Below are positions 33,802-43,172 of a DNA stretch of 64,000 nt, one piece after another. The notes under the pieces were generated by a model. The model was not told the DNA's origin. It ran no database searches and worked only from the letters and a program-made list of their open reading frames with translations. The stretch covers positions 1 to 64,000 of the forward strand of contig JALSNX010000026.1 of NCBI GenBank assembly GCA_026986775.1, given 5' to 3'. The stretch comes from Caldifarciminota bacterium (GTDB lineage Bacteria > Hydrothermota > Hydrothermia > UBA1063 > CAJXJZ01). How positions within the stretch are numbered: position 1 is the stretch's first letter; every line of letters begins with the position of its first letter. The translations under genes were made by a program, and so were the position numbers.

Positions 33802-35939
33802 TTTACAAGAAACCTTATTATGTTATACTTAACAACGAATCCAGCAAATACGATTGAAACCATTGACATTAGCTTTATGAGAATATTTAGGGAAGGACCG
33901 GCTGTATCTTTAAGAGGGTCACCTACTGTGTCACCTGTAACTCCTGCCTTGTGCGGCTCACTACCCTTACCGCCAAAATTACCCTTCTCTATGTATTTCT
34001 TTGCATTATCCCATGCACCACCAGAATTTGCCATAAAAAGAGCAACTGCAAATCCACTTGTAAGTGCACCAGCGAGAAGTCCCATTACTGCATTTGGTCC
34101 CATAAAGTATCCCACAAGAATCGGTACTAAAATAGCCAGAAGGGATGGAAGTATCATCTCTTTCTGGGCTGCTTTCGTGCTTATGTAAACAGCCCTGCCA
34201 TAATCCGGTTTTGCCTTACCTTCAAGAAGACCCTTAATTTCTTTAAACTGCCTTCTCACCTCAACAACTATTTCCTGAGCCGCTCTTCCTACTGCCTTAA
34301 TTGCAAGTGCAGAGAATAAAAATGGCATCATAGCACCGATGAAAATGCCTCCCATAACAAGGGGATCCTGCAAAAGAGGTTTAAACTGCTTCACAAAATC
34401 TAAAAGGCCAAACTGTCTGCCCCATCTTAAAACATCTTCATTATAAGCTGCAATCAGAGCAAGTGCTGTAAGTGCAGCAGAGCCAATGGCAAAGCCTTTA
34501 CCTGTGGCTGCTGTGGTATTACCAAGTGAATCAAGAGCATCCGTTCTCTCTCTTACCTCTTTTGGAAGGCCTGCCATTTCAGCGTTTCCACCGGCATTGT
34601 CTGCAACAGGACCATAAGCATCTGTCGCAAGTGTTATCCCCAGCGTAGAAAGCATTCCAACTGCAGAAAGCCCCACACCATAAAGGCCAAGCTGCACATT
34701 GCTGTATCCACCTGAAACAAAGAAACTCACAAGTGTTGCTGCCACTACGGCAATTACAGGAACTGCCGTTGACATCATTCCTGTGGCAAGGCCTTCAAGT
34801 ATGAAGGTGGCATGCCCGGTGAGTCCTGATTTAGAAATAGCCCTTGTGGGAGAATAATTATCGGACGTGAAGTATTCGGTGGAATAACCAATAATAAGAC
34901 CTGCAAGTAATCCTGCTATAACCGCATAAAAAATACTGAAATCCTCTGGAGGAAGAATAAATCTGATTGCAATAAAGGCAGCAACAACGAATATGGCACT
35001 TGCGCCCCATACTCCCTTACGGAGTGCTGCAAGAAGTGCACTCTGTGTAGCATCCTCTTTCGTATGAACAAAAAAGGTTCCTATGATAGAAGCGATTACT
35101 CCCACTCCTGCGAGAACCATTGGAAGTACTACACCCCTCATACCCAGTGCTGCTGCAGCAGCAAGGGACATGGTGGCAATAATTGAATCTGCATAGGATT
35201 CGTAAAGGTCCGCTCCCATTCCTGCAACATCACCAACATTGTCCCCCACGTTATCAGCGATGACTGCAGGGTTACGGGGGTCATCCTCCGGAATACCTGC
35301 CTCTATCTTACCTACAATATCTGCTCCAACATCTGCTGCTTTTGTGAAAATACCTCCTCCCACACGTGCAAACAATGCCTGTGATGAGGCGCCCATTCCA
35401 AAACTGAGCATAGTAAATGTGATATTGTTCAAAAGTTCATTTCCAGTAAGGTGCTGAACAGAACCATAGTACCATTTCAACACCTGAAACCAGATACTCA
35501 TATCAAGGAGAGCAAGTCCCACAACCACAAGTCCCATCACTCCACCAGCAGAGAATGCAACTCGCAGAGCACTGTTCAGACTCTTACGTGCAGCATTAGC
35601 GGTTCTTGCACTTGCACGTGTTGCCACACTCATTCCAATAAAACCTGAAAGACCTGAGAAGAACCCACCTGTAATAAATGCAAATGGTACAAATATTGGC
35701 TGCAGGCCCTTAAGCGCTAAAAGTAGAAGGATGAAGAATGCCACTATGAAAAAGAGTGTAACCACTGAATACTGTCTTTTGAGATATGCAGTCGCGCCCT
35801 CTCGTACTGCCTCTGCTATTTCCCGCATTCTATCCGTGCCCTCATCCTCTTTTCTTACTTTTGCATATAGATAGTAAGCAAAAATTAACGCAAGTATTGA
35901 GCCCACTGGCGCAAACCAGTACAGTTTACCGTAATCCAT
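33798..35939 (-). CDS. hppA: Membrane-bound ion-pumping pyrophosphatase
   Basis: A 713-residue protein with about 16 membrane segments that couples pyrophosphate hydrolysis to H+ or Na+ pumping. The catalytic signature is KAADVGADIVGKIEAGIPEDD followed by DNVGDNVGDVAGMGADLYESY. Further Asp-rich sites are TDAYGPVADNAGG and NSGGAWDNAKKYIE with GDTVGDPLKDTAGPSLN. The segment LGNTTAATGKGFAIGSAAL has Ala-Ala-Thr-Gly where K+-independent enzymes carry Lys, so I read it as the K+-dependent class. Whether it moves Na+ or H+ cannot be told from sequence alone. SD AAGGGGGAG precedes the ATG. Confidence 0.97.
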   Translation of the reverse strand: MDYGKLYWFAPVGSILALIFAYYLYAKVRKEDEGTDRMREIAEAVREGATAYLKRQYSVVTLFFIVAFFILLLLALKGLQPIFVPFAFITGGFFSGLSGFIGMSVATRASARTANAARKSLNSALRVAFSAGGVMGLVVVGLALLDMSIWFQVLKWYYGSVQHLTGNELLNNITFTMLSFGMGASSQALFARVGGGIFTKAADVGADIVGKIEAGIPEDDPRNPAVIADNVGDNVGDVAGMGADLYESYADSIIATMSLAAAAALGMRGVVLPMVLAGVGVIASIIGTFFVHTKEDATQSALLAALRKGVWGASAIFVVAAFIAIRFILPPEDFSIFYAVIAGLLAGLIIGYSTEYFTSDNYSPTRAISKSGLTGHATFILEGLATGMMSTAVPVIAVVAATLVSFFVSGGYSNVQLGLYGVGLSAVGMLSTLGITLATDAYGPVADNAGGNAEMAGLPKEVRERTDALDSLGNTTAATGKGFAIGSAALTALALIAAYNEDVLRWGRQFGLLDFVKQFKPLLQDPLVMGGIFIGAMMPFLFSALAIKAVGRAAQEIVVEVRRQFKEIKGLLEGKAKPDYGRAVYISTKAAQKEMILPSLLAILVPILVGYFMGPNAVMGLLAGALTSGFAVALFMANSGGAWDNAKKYIEKGNFGGKGSEPHKAGVTGDTVGDPLKDTAGPSLNILIKLMSMVSIVFAGFVVKYNIIRFLVK

Positions 35940-35969
35940 TACTCCCCCTTGTTTTGATGTGCCAATAGT

Positions 35970-37205
35970 CTAAAGTATGCGCATAGAACGTTCAAACATA
36001 AAGTTTTTATTGCCCAGCACCAATCCCACATTCACCCTTCTGACCTCAGCATCCATAGAATAACCCAGATAAATACCATAATCCGTGCCTGTATAAGAAA
36101 TACCCATATCCAGCCAATACTCTTTCTTTAGAGCACCTGCATCTGCAAATAGCGCAAGTTTTTCTTTTAACGGAACAGATAATCCTATTGTAGTACAGGT
36201 AAAGAGTTTATCAGGATAAAGGGGTATCTGTAACACTCTAAGAGGCTTATTTAAAATGAGATAGTGCATAACATTGGAAAGCACAAGGCTCTGCTCTACT
36301 TTAACACCTAACACATCGTTAAATACCAGAATATAGCTGAAACTCCAGCCTTTGCCTTTACGGAGTCTTAATCCTTCACGCCAGCTTCTCCCATTTAATG
36401 AAAGCTCCAGAAAAGAATATAACTCAGCATTACTCTTTCCAGCTCCAACTGTAATACCTCCATTTTTTTTCCAGTATGAGACCTCCCCTTTACTTACCCT
36501 TGCCATGCTGTTACCTGGAATTTGTATTGCAGCAAATGTCAATACCATTCCCTTCACATAAGGAAGTAGAACACTGCTTTGAGCGCTATAATAGTTTATA
36601 CCACCATCAGATAGTCCCGCACTTAAGTCAAAACCCATACCTGATGACAGTATGCTCGGATGTGCAAAGGACATAGTGCCTGAAATACCATTTCTGCTGT
36701 TTCCTGTAAGATTCACATAAAAGGCTTCACGGTAAGGCTGAAGTTTGACCAATAGCCTGTAGCTATTGGTTTTAGAAAGCCGAAGAAAAAAGTATTTTGC
36801 ATCAGAGATTTTACCAGCATTGCGCAATATGCCGAAACTCTCCATCAGCATACTGCGACGAAATATTCCCTCTTTAAAAGGAAAATACGTGTAGATGGTA
36901 GGCTCTGGCAGTCTAAAACCTTCTACCTGTACCTCATTTATCACGGGAATGCGTGAAATTATTGGTTTAATTTCTAAACCGATTGTATCTCTCTTCAATG
37001 AGTCAATAGTTACATCAAATTTTACATTAAAAAAACCTGCCTCCTCGTAAATCTTGAACAGGCTATCAATAACCTCATGAATTTCAATGCTTCTGTTGGA
37101 GAAGTAATCGGTGAACTCTTTTTTATTTGTGCTATCAATAATAAAATCCCCCTCTACCTCAACTTTTGTGAGATAGAGGGAGAAAAGAAGAATAAAAACG
37201 AGCAA
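35970..37205 (-). CDS. POTRA-containing outer-membrane barrel protein (Omp85-like)
   Basis: A 411-residue protein with a short signal peptide (TTG start, LVFILLFSLYLTKV). Residues about 13-150 contain two POTRA-like units (IEIHEVIDSLFKIYEEAGFFNVKFDVTID and PVINEVQVEGFRLPE), with the classic EAGFFNVKF turn. The rest alternates like barrel strands (SFAHPSILSSGMGFDLSAGLS; MDMGISYTGTDYGIYLGYSM) and ends near NFMFERSMRIL. It is smaller than BamA. It may insert outer-membrane proteins or secrete partners. It lies just downstream of the TPR lipoprotein, a partnership seen with BamA-BamD pairs. This similarity is inference. Confidence 0.5.
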   Translation of the reverse strand: MLVFILLFSLYLTKVEVEGDFIIDSTNKKEFTDYFSNRSIEIHEVIDSLFKIYEEAGFFNVKFDVTIDSLKRDTIGLEIKPIISRIPVINEVQVEGFRLPEPTIYTYFPFKEGIFRRSMLMESFGILRNAGKISDAKYFFLRLSKTNSYRLLVKLQPYREAFYVNLTGNSRNGISGTMSFAHPSILSSGMGFDLSAGLSDGGINYYSAQSSVLLPYVKGMVLTFAAIQIPGNSMARVSKGEVSYWKKNGGITVGAGKSNAELYSFLELSLNGRSWREGLRLRKGKGWSFSYILVFNDVLGVKVEQSLVLSNVMHYLILNKPLRVLQIPLYPDKLFTCTTIGLSVPLKEKLALFADAGALKKEYWLDMGISYTGTDYGIYLGYSMDAEVRRVNVGLVLGNKNFMFERSMRIL

Positions 37206-37207
37206 TA

Positions 37208-38518
37208 CTACTTATATGTTGCTATTTTATGACAAACCCTGTAAGCAAGTTTTCTTGATTTTTCAAGAGCATCCAGTCTCTTATTTATAGTGTTTTTGAT
37301 TGATGGGTCCTGGGCATACTTCATCGCATTCGCATAGTTCTTTTTCGCATTATCATAGCTTAAAACAGCATCGCAGGCATATTTGTAATCTCTTTTCTTC
37401 TTACCTTCGGAATAAATGTTATATCCAATTCTGTAATCAGCTTCTCCAAGAAGGAAGTAAGCCCAGTATCTGTATGCATCATTCAGATTTTCCATGGCAA
37501 GCACTTTATTAACATACTCTTTTGCCTTTGCATAGTTTTTAAGACTGTATATATACAGTGAAGCAAGTTTCATGCTTGGTAGAGGATTATTGGAAGATGC
37601 AAGTTCAATGGCTTTTTTGTAATCTGATTCGGCAAGCCTGTAGTATTTCATTGCAGTCTTCTTTTGTTTCTTTGACCTGTAAGCATCTCCTATTCCCTCA
37701 TAAGCTGTCGCTCTTCTGAAATAATACGTGTACTTTGTGGAGTCAATCATTATGAGGGAATCAGCCTGTGCAGCTGCTTTTAAATAGAGTTCTATCTTTT
37801 TGTCATTGTCCTTTTCTTTTGATGCTATTTTTATGTATGAGTCCAGAAGAGCATTTCTCACTTCTTTTTCACTCTTTTTACTGAGTCCTATATCAAGCGA
37901 CTTCTCAAGATAATGTGTACATTTATCAAGTTCTCCCTTTTCTTTATAAAAAAGACCAGCCGACTTGAGAAGTGGGGCAAAGTCTGGCTTTTTCTTTATA
38001 GCCTCTTCATACAATGTATCGCAGAGTTCTGGTTTTCCTTCTTTTTCGTATAATTTTGCCAGTCCAAAATAGGCATCTGCATTGGAAGGGTCTATTTCAA
38101 TGGCCTTTTTATAATACTTTTCTGCTTCAGGATAGTTTTTCTCTATGATTCCATATACAAAACCAAGTCCCTGATAACCTTTTGAACTGGATGGATTGAT
38201 TTCAAGAACCTTTTTATAAATAATCTTGGCAGAATCAATCATTCCAAGACCAAGATATGCCTTTGCAAGACCGAGATATGCTGGTTCAAACTCTTTATCA
38301 TAGGAGAGGGAACGATAATAGTTCTTTATGGCTCTACGATAGTAAGAGGTATCTCTCTTAAGTTCAGCCTTCTGTGCATAGTCTCTGGCAATGGAATACC
38401 ATGCCTTTGCTGAATCCGGATTGTAAACATGTTTTTCTACTTTCTGGGCATTCTGCCCTGTTGTTGCACAAGAAGCCACAAAACCTGCAAACAGAGCGAC
38501 CATTAAAAACTTGCGCAT
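37208..38518 (-). CDS. TPR-repeat lipoprotein
   Basis: A 436-residue protein with a lipoprotein signal, MRKFLMVALFAGFVASC (Cys17). At least eight tetratricopeptide repeats follow, for example AYLGLAKAYLGLGMIDSAKI, KGYQGLGFVYGIIEKNYPEA, DAYFGLAKLYEKEGKPEL and KSAGLFYKEKGELDK. TPR lipoproteins act as periplasmic scaffolds. It starts 2 nt before the V-ATPase I stop region (minus-strand order I then TPR) with SD AGGAGGAG. It sits between ATPase subunits and a POTRA-barrel gene; a role in outer-membrane assembly is plausible. Confidence 0.85.
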   Translation of the reverse strand: MRKFLMVALFAGFVASCATTGQNAQKVEKHVYNPDSAKAWYSIARDYAQKAELKRDTSYYRRAIKNYYRSLSYDKEFEPAYLGLAKAYLGLGMIDSAKIIYKKVLEINPSSSKGYQGLGFVYGIIEKNYPEAEKYYKKAIEIDPSNADAYFGLAKLYEKEGKPELCDTLYEEAIKKKPDFAPLLKSAGLFYKEKGELDKCTHYLEKSLDIGLSKKSEKEVRNALLDSYIKIASKEKDNDKKIELYLKAAAQADSLIMIDSTKYTYYFRRATAYEGIGDAYRSKKQKKTAMKYYRLAESDYKKAIELASSNNPLPSMKLASLYIYSLKNYAKAKEYVNKVLAMENLNDAYRYWAYFLLGEADYRIGYNIYSEGKKKRDYKYACDAVLSYDNAKKNYANAMKYAQDPSIKNTINKRLDALEKSRKLAYRVCHKIATYK

Positions 38519-38520
38519 AG

Positions 38521-40446
38521 CTACTCCTCCTGTGTTTTGACTCTATAATATTTGCCTCTCCACGAAAATGGAACAAAGGCCTTACCACCGTTTTCATAAA
38601 ACTTGTTGAAAAATTCTACGTATTGTAATCTCAAACTGTGTACGAAAGCACCCATGACGTTTACAAATACACTGAAAGCATGTCCACCGATAAAAATTAG
38701 AGGAGCAAGGACATAACCAAGATATGGAATGCCAAAAACGAGTTTTGTAAGTATGTTAACAGCCATTGCAATACCAGCAGTAACAATTCCAAGTGCCATT
38801 AACCTTACATAAGAAAGCAAATCACCAATAAGCCCTATCCCTCCATAAAGATTGTATGCACCCTTTAATACCCTGATAACAGGATTTCTGCTACTGGCAG
38901 AAAACAGAAGAATGAGAACTGCAAAACCTATCGCCATGTAATTGAGCAGGGTCTTTTTAAGATAAACGCCCAGTGGAAGCGCTATGAGTATGCCTATCCA
39001 GGCAATTTCATTAAAAATCCCATCTAAAACACTACCATTCTTCGCCTTTTTATAAAATCCAACAAAAAGGCCAACAATTATCTGGAAGTACCCAAGAGCA
39101 AGAGCAAGAGCAAAGAACTTCATTGGCTCATTCATCGGATCAAATAGGAGAAACTTGTTTCTGAAAACATTGAAACCAGACCAGAGATTCTGAATATCAC
39201 CAAACCAGCCACCTGTAATAGCACCCGCGAAAATCGTGGCGAAACCACCCATAAAAAGCGTCCAGAAAAGATCATAACCAGCCTTAATTTTTTTCATAAG
39301 ATAATATGAAAGGAGCATAAGTACTATTCCATATCCTGCATCAGTCAAACAGAGTGCAAAGAACACAGTAAAAAATGGAGCCATAAGGGCAGTGGGGTCA
39401 ACCTCTCTATAATTGGGCAAACCATATAACCTGACGAGTGTCTCAAATGGCCAGGTCAACTTCTTGTTTTCAAGGTAGATGGGCGGGTCTTCTCCTTTCT
39501 CAGGTTCTATTTTCATAAAAGATGCAGTTTCAAAGTCACCAACGATCTTCTTCAATTTGTCTATATTCCTTTTTTCAACCCACCCTGTGATGAAAGTGGC
39601 GCAATTAGTTTCAACTCCTTTTGCATCTACAAGTTCCCTATCAAGGATTGAAACATAATAATCATGAAGCATTCTGTATACAGGTAAATTATCTGCATGC
39701 TCTTTAAAAACTCTATCTATCACTCTTCTTTCTTCTTCAAGGACTTCAATTTCTTTCTCTATCAGGGAAAGCTCCTCTTTTGGTGTAAACCTGTAGCCAT
39801 GGAACTCCACCTGCTCAAACTCGTACTCCACAAGCTTTCTCTTTATTTCATCAATGTCTTCTATAAAGGCTGCCACGATGACATAAACGAATCTGGCGTC
39901 CTCTGATACCTTTTCAAATGGAATGTCTTTAAGTTCTGTAAGATAACGGGAGCTGATTTTGCCTGCAATGAACCTTATCCTGCCATACCCTTCCATAAAC
40001 GTCTTAAGTGACAGATCAAGATTAACCCACGGTTTCAAAAACTCAAGCTGGGTGTAAAGATTTTTGAGGCGCGTATCAAGAAACACATTATCCTGAATCA
40101 AGGCTCCAAGTTCTTCAAGTCGTTCCTCAATATTAATAGATCTCACTGTTCTGAGTAACTCTTCTTTAGATACTTCCTCCTTCTTCTCAAACAACGACTC
40201 TAAAAATCCCACAGGCTCAGCATACTTTTCCAGAACATCAATAATTCTTTCAAGACTCTTTACCTTATCTTCAAGACCCTTTTCAATCCTCTCTTCTTCC
40301 CTATCGTAAACATCAAATTCCTTCCTAATCTCTTCACCAATTTCGGAGATATGCAGGATGCCAGAATCCTGCAATTTTTCCAGAATACTATCCTTCTCAC
40401 TTTTATGAAATGTTATATAGACCTTTTCAACAGGTATTATAGCCAT
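38521..40446 (-). CDS. atpI: V-type ATP synthase subunit I
   Basis: A 641-residue subunit a/I of an archaeal-type V/A-ATPase. The N-terminal half is coiled coil and cytoplasmic (VEKVYITFHKSEKDSILEKL at the start). The C-terminal 300 residues have about seven helices. The conserved LSYVRLMALGIVTAGIAMAVN carries the essential Arg facing the proteolipid ring, followed by GGHAFSVFVNVMGAFVHSLRLQYVEFFNKFY. It starts 2 nt after the H-subunit stop. The proteolipid (K) and head subunits are not in this window, which is unusual for a V-ATPase operon. Confidence 0.93.
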   Translation of the reverse strand: MAIIPVEKVYITFHKSEKDSILEKLQDSGILHISEIGEEIRKEFDVYDREEERIEKGLEDKVKSLERIIDVLEKYAEPVGFLESLFEKKEEVSKEELLRTVRSINIEERLEELGALIQDNVFLDTRLKNLYTQLEFLKPWVNLDLSLKTFMEGYGRIRFIAGKISSRYLTELKDIPFEKVSEDARFVYVIVAAFIEDIDEIKRKLVEYEFEQVEFHGYRFTPKEELSLIEKEIEVLEEERRVIDRVFKEHADNLPVYRMLHDYYVSILDRELVDAKGVETNCATFITGWVEKRNIDKLKKIVGDFETASFMKIEPEKGEDPPIYLENKKLTWPFETLVRLYGLPNYREVDPTALMAPFFTVFFALCLTDAGYGIVLMLLSYYLMKKIKAGYDLFWTLFMGGFATIFAGAITGGWFGDIQNLWSGFNVFRNKFLLFDPMNEPMKFFALALALGYFQIIVGLFVGFYKKAKNGSVLDGIFNEIAWIGILIALPLGVYLKKTLLNYMAIGFAVLILLFSASSRNPVIRVLKGAYNLYGGIGLIGDLLSYVRLMALGIVTAGIAMAVNILTKLVFGIPYLGYVLAPLIFIGGHAFSVFVNVMGAFVHSLRLQYVEFFNKFYENGGKAFVPFSWRGKYYRVKTQEE

Positions 40447-40448
40447 TT

Positions 40449-40763
40449 TTAGTCTTCAAAGATTCTTTTTAACAGATACTGTGTTGCTTGATCCATTTTG
40501 CTTTTGGCTTCTTCCTCCACCTTCTTGAGTTCAGCAAGATACATTTTCTTCATATGTTCCACCTCACGGGCTGCCTCTTCTTCTGCCTCCCTGAGAGCTC
40601 GCTCTTTTATGAGAAGTGCTTCCTTCTTGGCCTTCTCTATTATCTTTTCTGCTTCTCTGTGGGCTTCTTCTATAATCTTCTTTTTCTTATCTTCCGCTTC
40701 TTTTACAATCCTCTGTGCTTCCTCTTCCGTTTTCTTAACCTTTGTAATGAGTTCAACCTGCAT
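40449..40763 (-). CDS. ahaH: V-type ATP synthase peripheral-stalk subunit H
   Basis: A 104-residue, almost wholly helical, charged protein (KKTEEEAQRIVKEAEDKKKK, AEKIIEKAKKEALLI, REVEHMKKMY). This is the right-handed coiled-coil profile of the G/H stalk subunit of A/V-ATPases, which pairs with subunit E. I chose ATG 40763 because SD AGAGGAGGT lies directly upstream; a further ATG at 40784 would put the SD inside the gene. It is the first gene of a run of eight minus-strand genes to 30632. Confidence 0.8.
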   Translation of the reverse strand: MQVELITKVKKTEEEAQRIVKEAEDKKKKIIEEAHREAEKIIEKAKKEALLIKERALREAEEEAAREVEHMKKMYLAELKKVEEEAKSKMDQATQYLLKRIFED

Positions 40764-40823
40764 TCTTACCTCCTCTGAATGCAATTATTTTAATTCAACA
40801 TCAATGTATGAACAACCATATAC

Positions 40824-40852
40824 TTGACATATCGCACTTCTTTCTGTATTAT
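40824..40852 (+). promoter_or_regulatory. Promoter of RNase P RNA
   Basis: TTGACA at 40824-40829, a 17-nt spacer and TATTAT at 40847-40852. The predicted start is at or just before 40861, the paired 5' end of the RNA. It is divergent from the V-ATPase run. Confidence 0.85.
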
Positions 40853-40860
40853 TTTATTAT

Positions 40861-41196
40861 GCAGGGGGCGGGGAGCCGCGCCAGAAGGCGAGGAAAGTCC
40901 GGGCTCCAGAGGGCAGGGTGCCACCTAACAGGTGGGCGCCGCAAGGCGACGGACAGGGCCACAGAAACCAGACAGCCGATGGCCTCATAAGAGGCACAGG
41001 CTAAGGTGAAACCGTGGGGTAAGAGCCCACGACGTGGCAGGGCAACCTGTCACGTGGTAACCCCCACCCGGAGCAAGGCCAGACAGGGACCGGCTGGCCC
41101 GGCCAATGGTCCCGGGTAGGCCGCTTGAGACAGGGGAGCAATCTCCTGTCCAGAGAAATGGCTCCCTCAGACAGAACCCGGCTTACAGCCCCCTGC
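40861..41196 (+). ncRNA. rnpB: RNase P RNA, bacterial type A
   Basis: A 336-nt RNA. The 5' GCAGGGGG pairs with CCCCCTGC at the 3' end (P1). The universal core is visible: GAGGAAAGTCCGGGCTCC (40889-40906), ACAGAAACC and CGTGGGGTAAGAGCCCACG further in, a GAAATGGCTCCC block and ACAGAACCCGGCTTACAG near the end. The RNA is GC-rich (unlike its AT-rich surroundings), as expected for a thermophile. It trims tRNA precursors with the RnpA protein, which is not encoded here. Confidence 0.97.
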
Positions 41197-41215
41197 ATGT
41201 ACATTTGGGAGTACG

Positions 41216-43117
41216 ATGGCAAGTTTAATTTTTATTACCTTATTTTTATCAACAACTTTCTACTGGACTGAAAATACATTTCAGGATTTTGCAGACGGGC
41301 ATTCTCCATGTATGGGGACTAATCTATACGCAACTTCAAAGGGCACTTTAACTCCACTCAACTTTGACAGGGATTTAAACGATGATGGATACATAGATGC
41401 TATTCTCATAAATGAATGGGCACTTACTTACAACGGATTTAAACATGACACCGTATCCTATATATACTGGAACAGTCTAAGAGGATTTAGTATTCGGAAA
41501 CGTGACTCTTTCAAAACCTATGGAGCTGAGGCTGCCGCTATAGAAGACATAAACAATGATGGTTACGAGGATATTATTGTTGCAAACAGCGGGTATGATA
41601 TAACCTTTCCTTATACATATATATATTACGGAAAACCAGATGGTTTTTCTTATTTTCCTGATGATTCTATTCTATCCTACCCCAATCATGGAAGTATCTC
41701 AGTCGGTGATATTAATCTTGATGGTTACCTTGATATAGTCACAAGCACATGGTATGGAAGCGACTATTCATTTATTTTTTACGGTAACGAGGGAGAATAC
41801 TCAAAAGTCTATTGTGATTCATTTCTAACTCACCAGGCACATGGCAACAAAATAGCCGACTTTGATAAAAATGGCCTGCCAGATGTATTTTTTGCTATTT
41901 ATTCAGCAAATAATAATGCAGATACGTGGTCATATATATATTACCAGAAAGGCACCCGCATATGGATAAAGGACTCTATCAAAACAATGGGCGCAGGAGA
42001 TGATATTTCTGTTATAGATCTAAATAGAGACGGTTTTTTAGATATTGTTATCCCAAACCACTCATCTGAGCCAATCCACCACTCTACTTATCACTGGTCA
42101 TACATTTACTACGGTTCTTTAAATGGATTTTCACACTTACCAGACGACTCTATTTATACTTTTGCCTCGTGGTCCTGCAGTGTCGGATATCTTAATGATG
42201 ATACTTTCCCTGATGTAGTATTTTCCAACTTTCCATATGATACTCAATATTCTTACTCTTATATTTATTACTCCAGAGACGGAACATTCGCACCTTATCC
42301 AGATGATTCATTACCTATAAACTGTGGTACTGGTATTACAATAGCCGATTTTGATAATGATGGTTCAGATGAAATTCTTATTGGCAGTCAGGAACACTCA
42401 CGTATAAACAATGCAATCTTATACAAAAAAAACTCAGCAGGGACATGGGTAGCAATAGATTATCTTCCAGCATACGGACAGGACGCTGGAATTACACAGG
42501 ACGCAGGCAACATTTATGATTTGAGTGACACTGTTACCTACTTTTCATCTGTGTTTGATGCATATTCCATAAAAGAGAAAGAAGTTATATGTGATACGGT
42601 TTTTTGGGAGACACAGATGACTTTTCATGGGGATACTGCGTTGGATACATTGCTGAGACCCTATATAGATGTATTTATTAGACACGGAACAGGAATAACA
42701 CCAGTTTCTATAAAATGGAGTTCATGGCACAAAGTTTTAAATCACTCAAAACTGCACAGTGCAAGATGCAGATTTGTCCAATACAAGGTGGTATTCCATA
42801 AGTTATGTTTTTCTTATATAGCACTGAAAAGTATAACAATAGGCTTGAAGATACCGGAAGATACCCTTCCGCCTGCAGTTGTTTATAATGTGATAAAAAA
42901 CCATGCAAGGCTTCCCGTACTCTTTGGACATCATACACCTGCAAACATAAATATTCTTGACAGGAACGGGCGAATACATGAACTTTTTAAAGGAGATATT
43001 ACAGGAAATGTATACTTTCTTGAACTTCCGGAAAAAATTACCACTGGCATTTACTGGATTATAATTAAGACTCCGTCTCGTAATTACAGAACACCAATTT
43101 TGATTATAAGAAACTAA
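41216..43117 (+). CDS. Secreted VCBS/FG-GAP repeat protein
   Basis: A 633-residue protein with a signal peptide (MASLIFITLFLSTTFYWT). Residues about 50-400 are at least six FG-GAP/VCBS repeats with Ca-binding cores such as DRDLNDDGYIDAIL, EDINNDGYEDIIVAN, GDINLDGYLDIVTST, DLNRDGFLDIVIPN and ADFDNDGSDEILIG. Each is joined to a W/Y-S-Y-IYY strand, as in a seven-bladed propeller. The last 70 residues (ANINILDRNGRIHELF ... GIYWIIIK) look like a shortened sorting tail. The SD GGGAG lies just before ATG, 19 nt after the rnpB 3' end. The role is probably adhesion or ligand binding. Confidence 0.75.
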   Translation: MASLIFITLFLSTTFYWTENTFQDFADGHSPCMGTNLYATSKGTLTPLNFDRDLNDDGYIDAILINEWALTYNGFKHDTVSYIYWNSLRGFSIRKRDSFKTYGAEAAAIEDINNDGYEDIIVANSGYDITFPYTYIYYGKPDGFSYFPDDSILSYPNHGSISVGDINLDGYLDIVTSTWYGSDYSFIFYGNEGEYSKVYCDSFLTHQAHGNKIADFDKNGLPDVFFAIYSANNNADTWSYIYYQKGTRIWIKDSIKTMGAGDDISVIDLNRDGFLDIVIPNHSSEPIHHSTYHWSYIYYGSLNGFSHLPDDSIYTFASWSCSVGYLNDDTFPDVVFSNFPYDTQYSYSYIYYSRDGTFAPYPDDSLPINCGTGITIADFDNDGSDEILIGSQEHSRINNAILYKKNSAGTWVAIDYLPAYGQDAGITQDAGNIYDLSDTVTYFSSVFDAYSIKEKEVICDTVFWETQMTFHGDTALDTLLRPYIDVFIRHGTGITPVSIKWSSWHKVLNHSKLHSARCRFVQYKVVFHKLCFSYIALKSITIGLKIPEDTLPPAVVYNVIKNHARLPVLFGHHTPANINILDRNGRIHELFKGDITGNVYFLELPEKITTGIYWIIIKTPSRNYRTPILIIRN

Positions 43118-43172
43118 AACATAACATAATATATCTTTTGCACCACCGCTGTGTTTACTTTAATCTTATAAT

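Noticed and set aside
41001-41222. Open frame antisense to RNase P RNA
   Set aside because: It is fully explained by rnpB structure and has no coding features.
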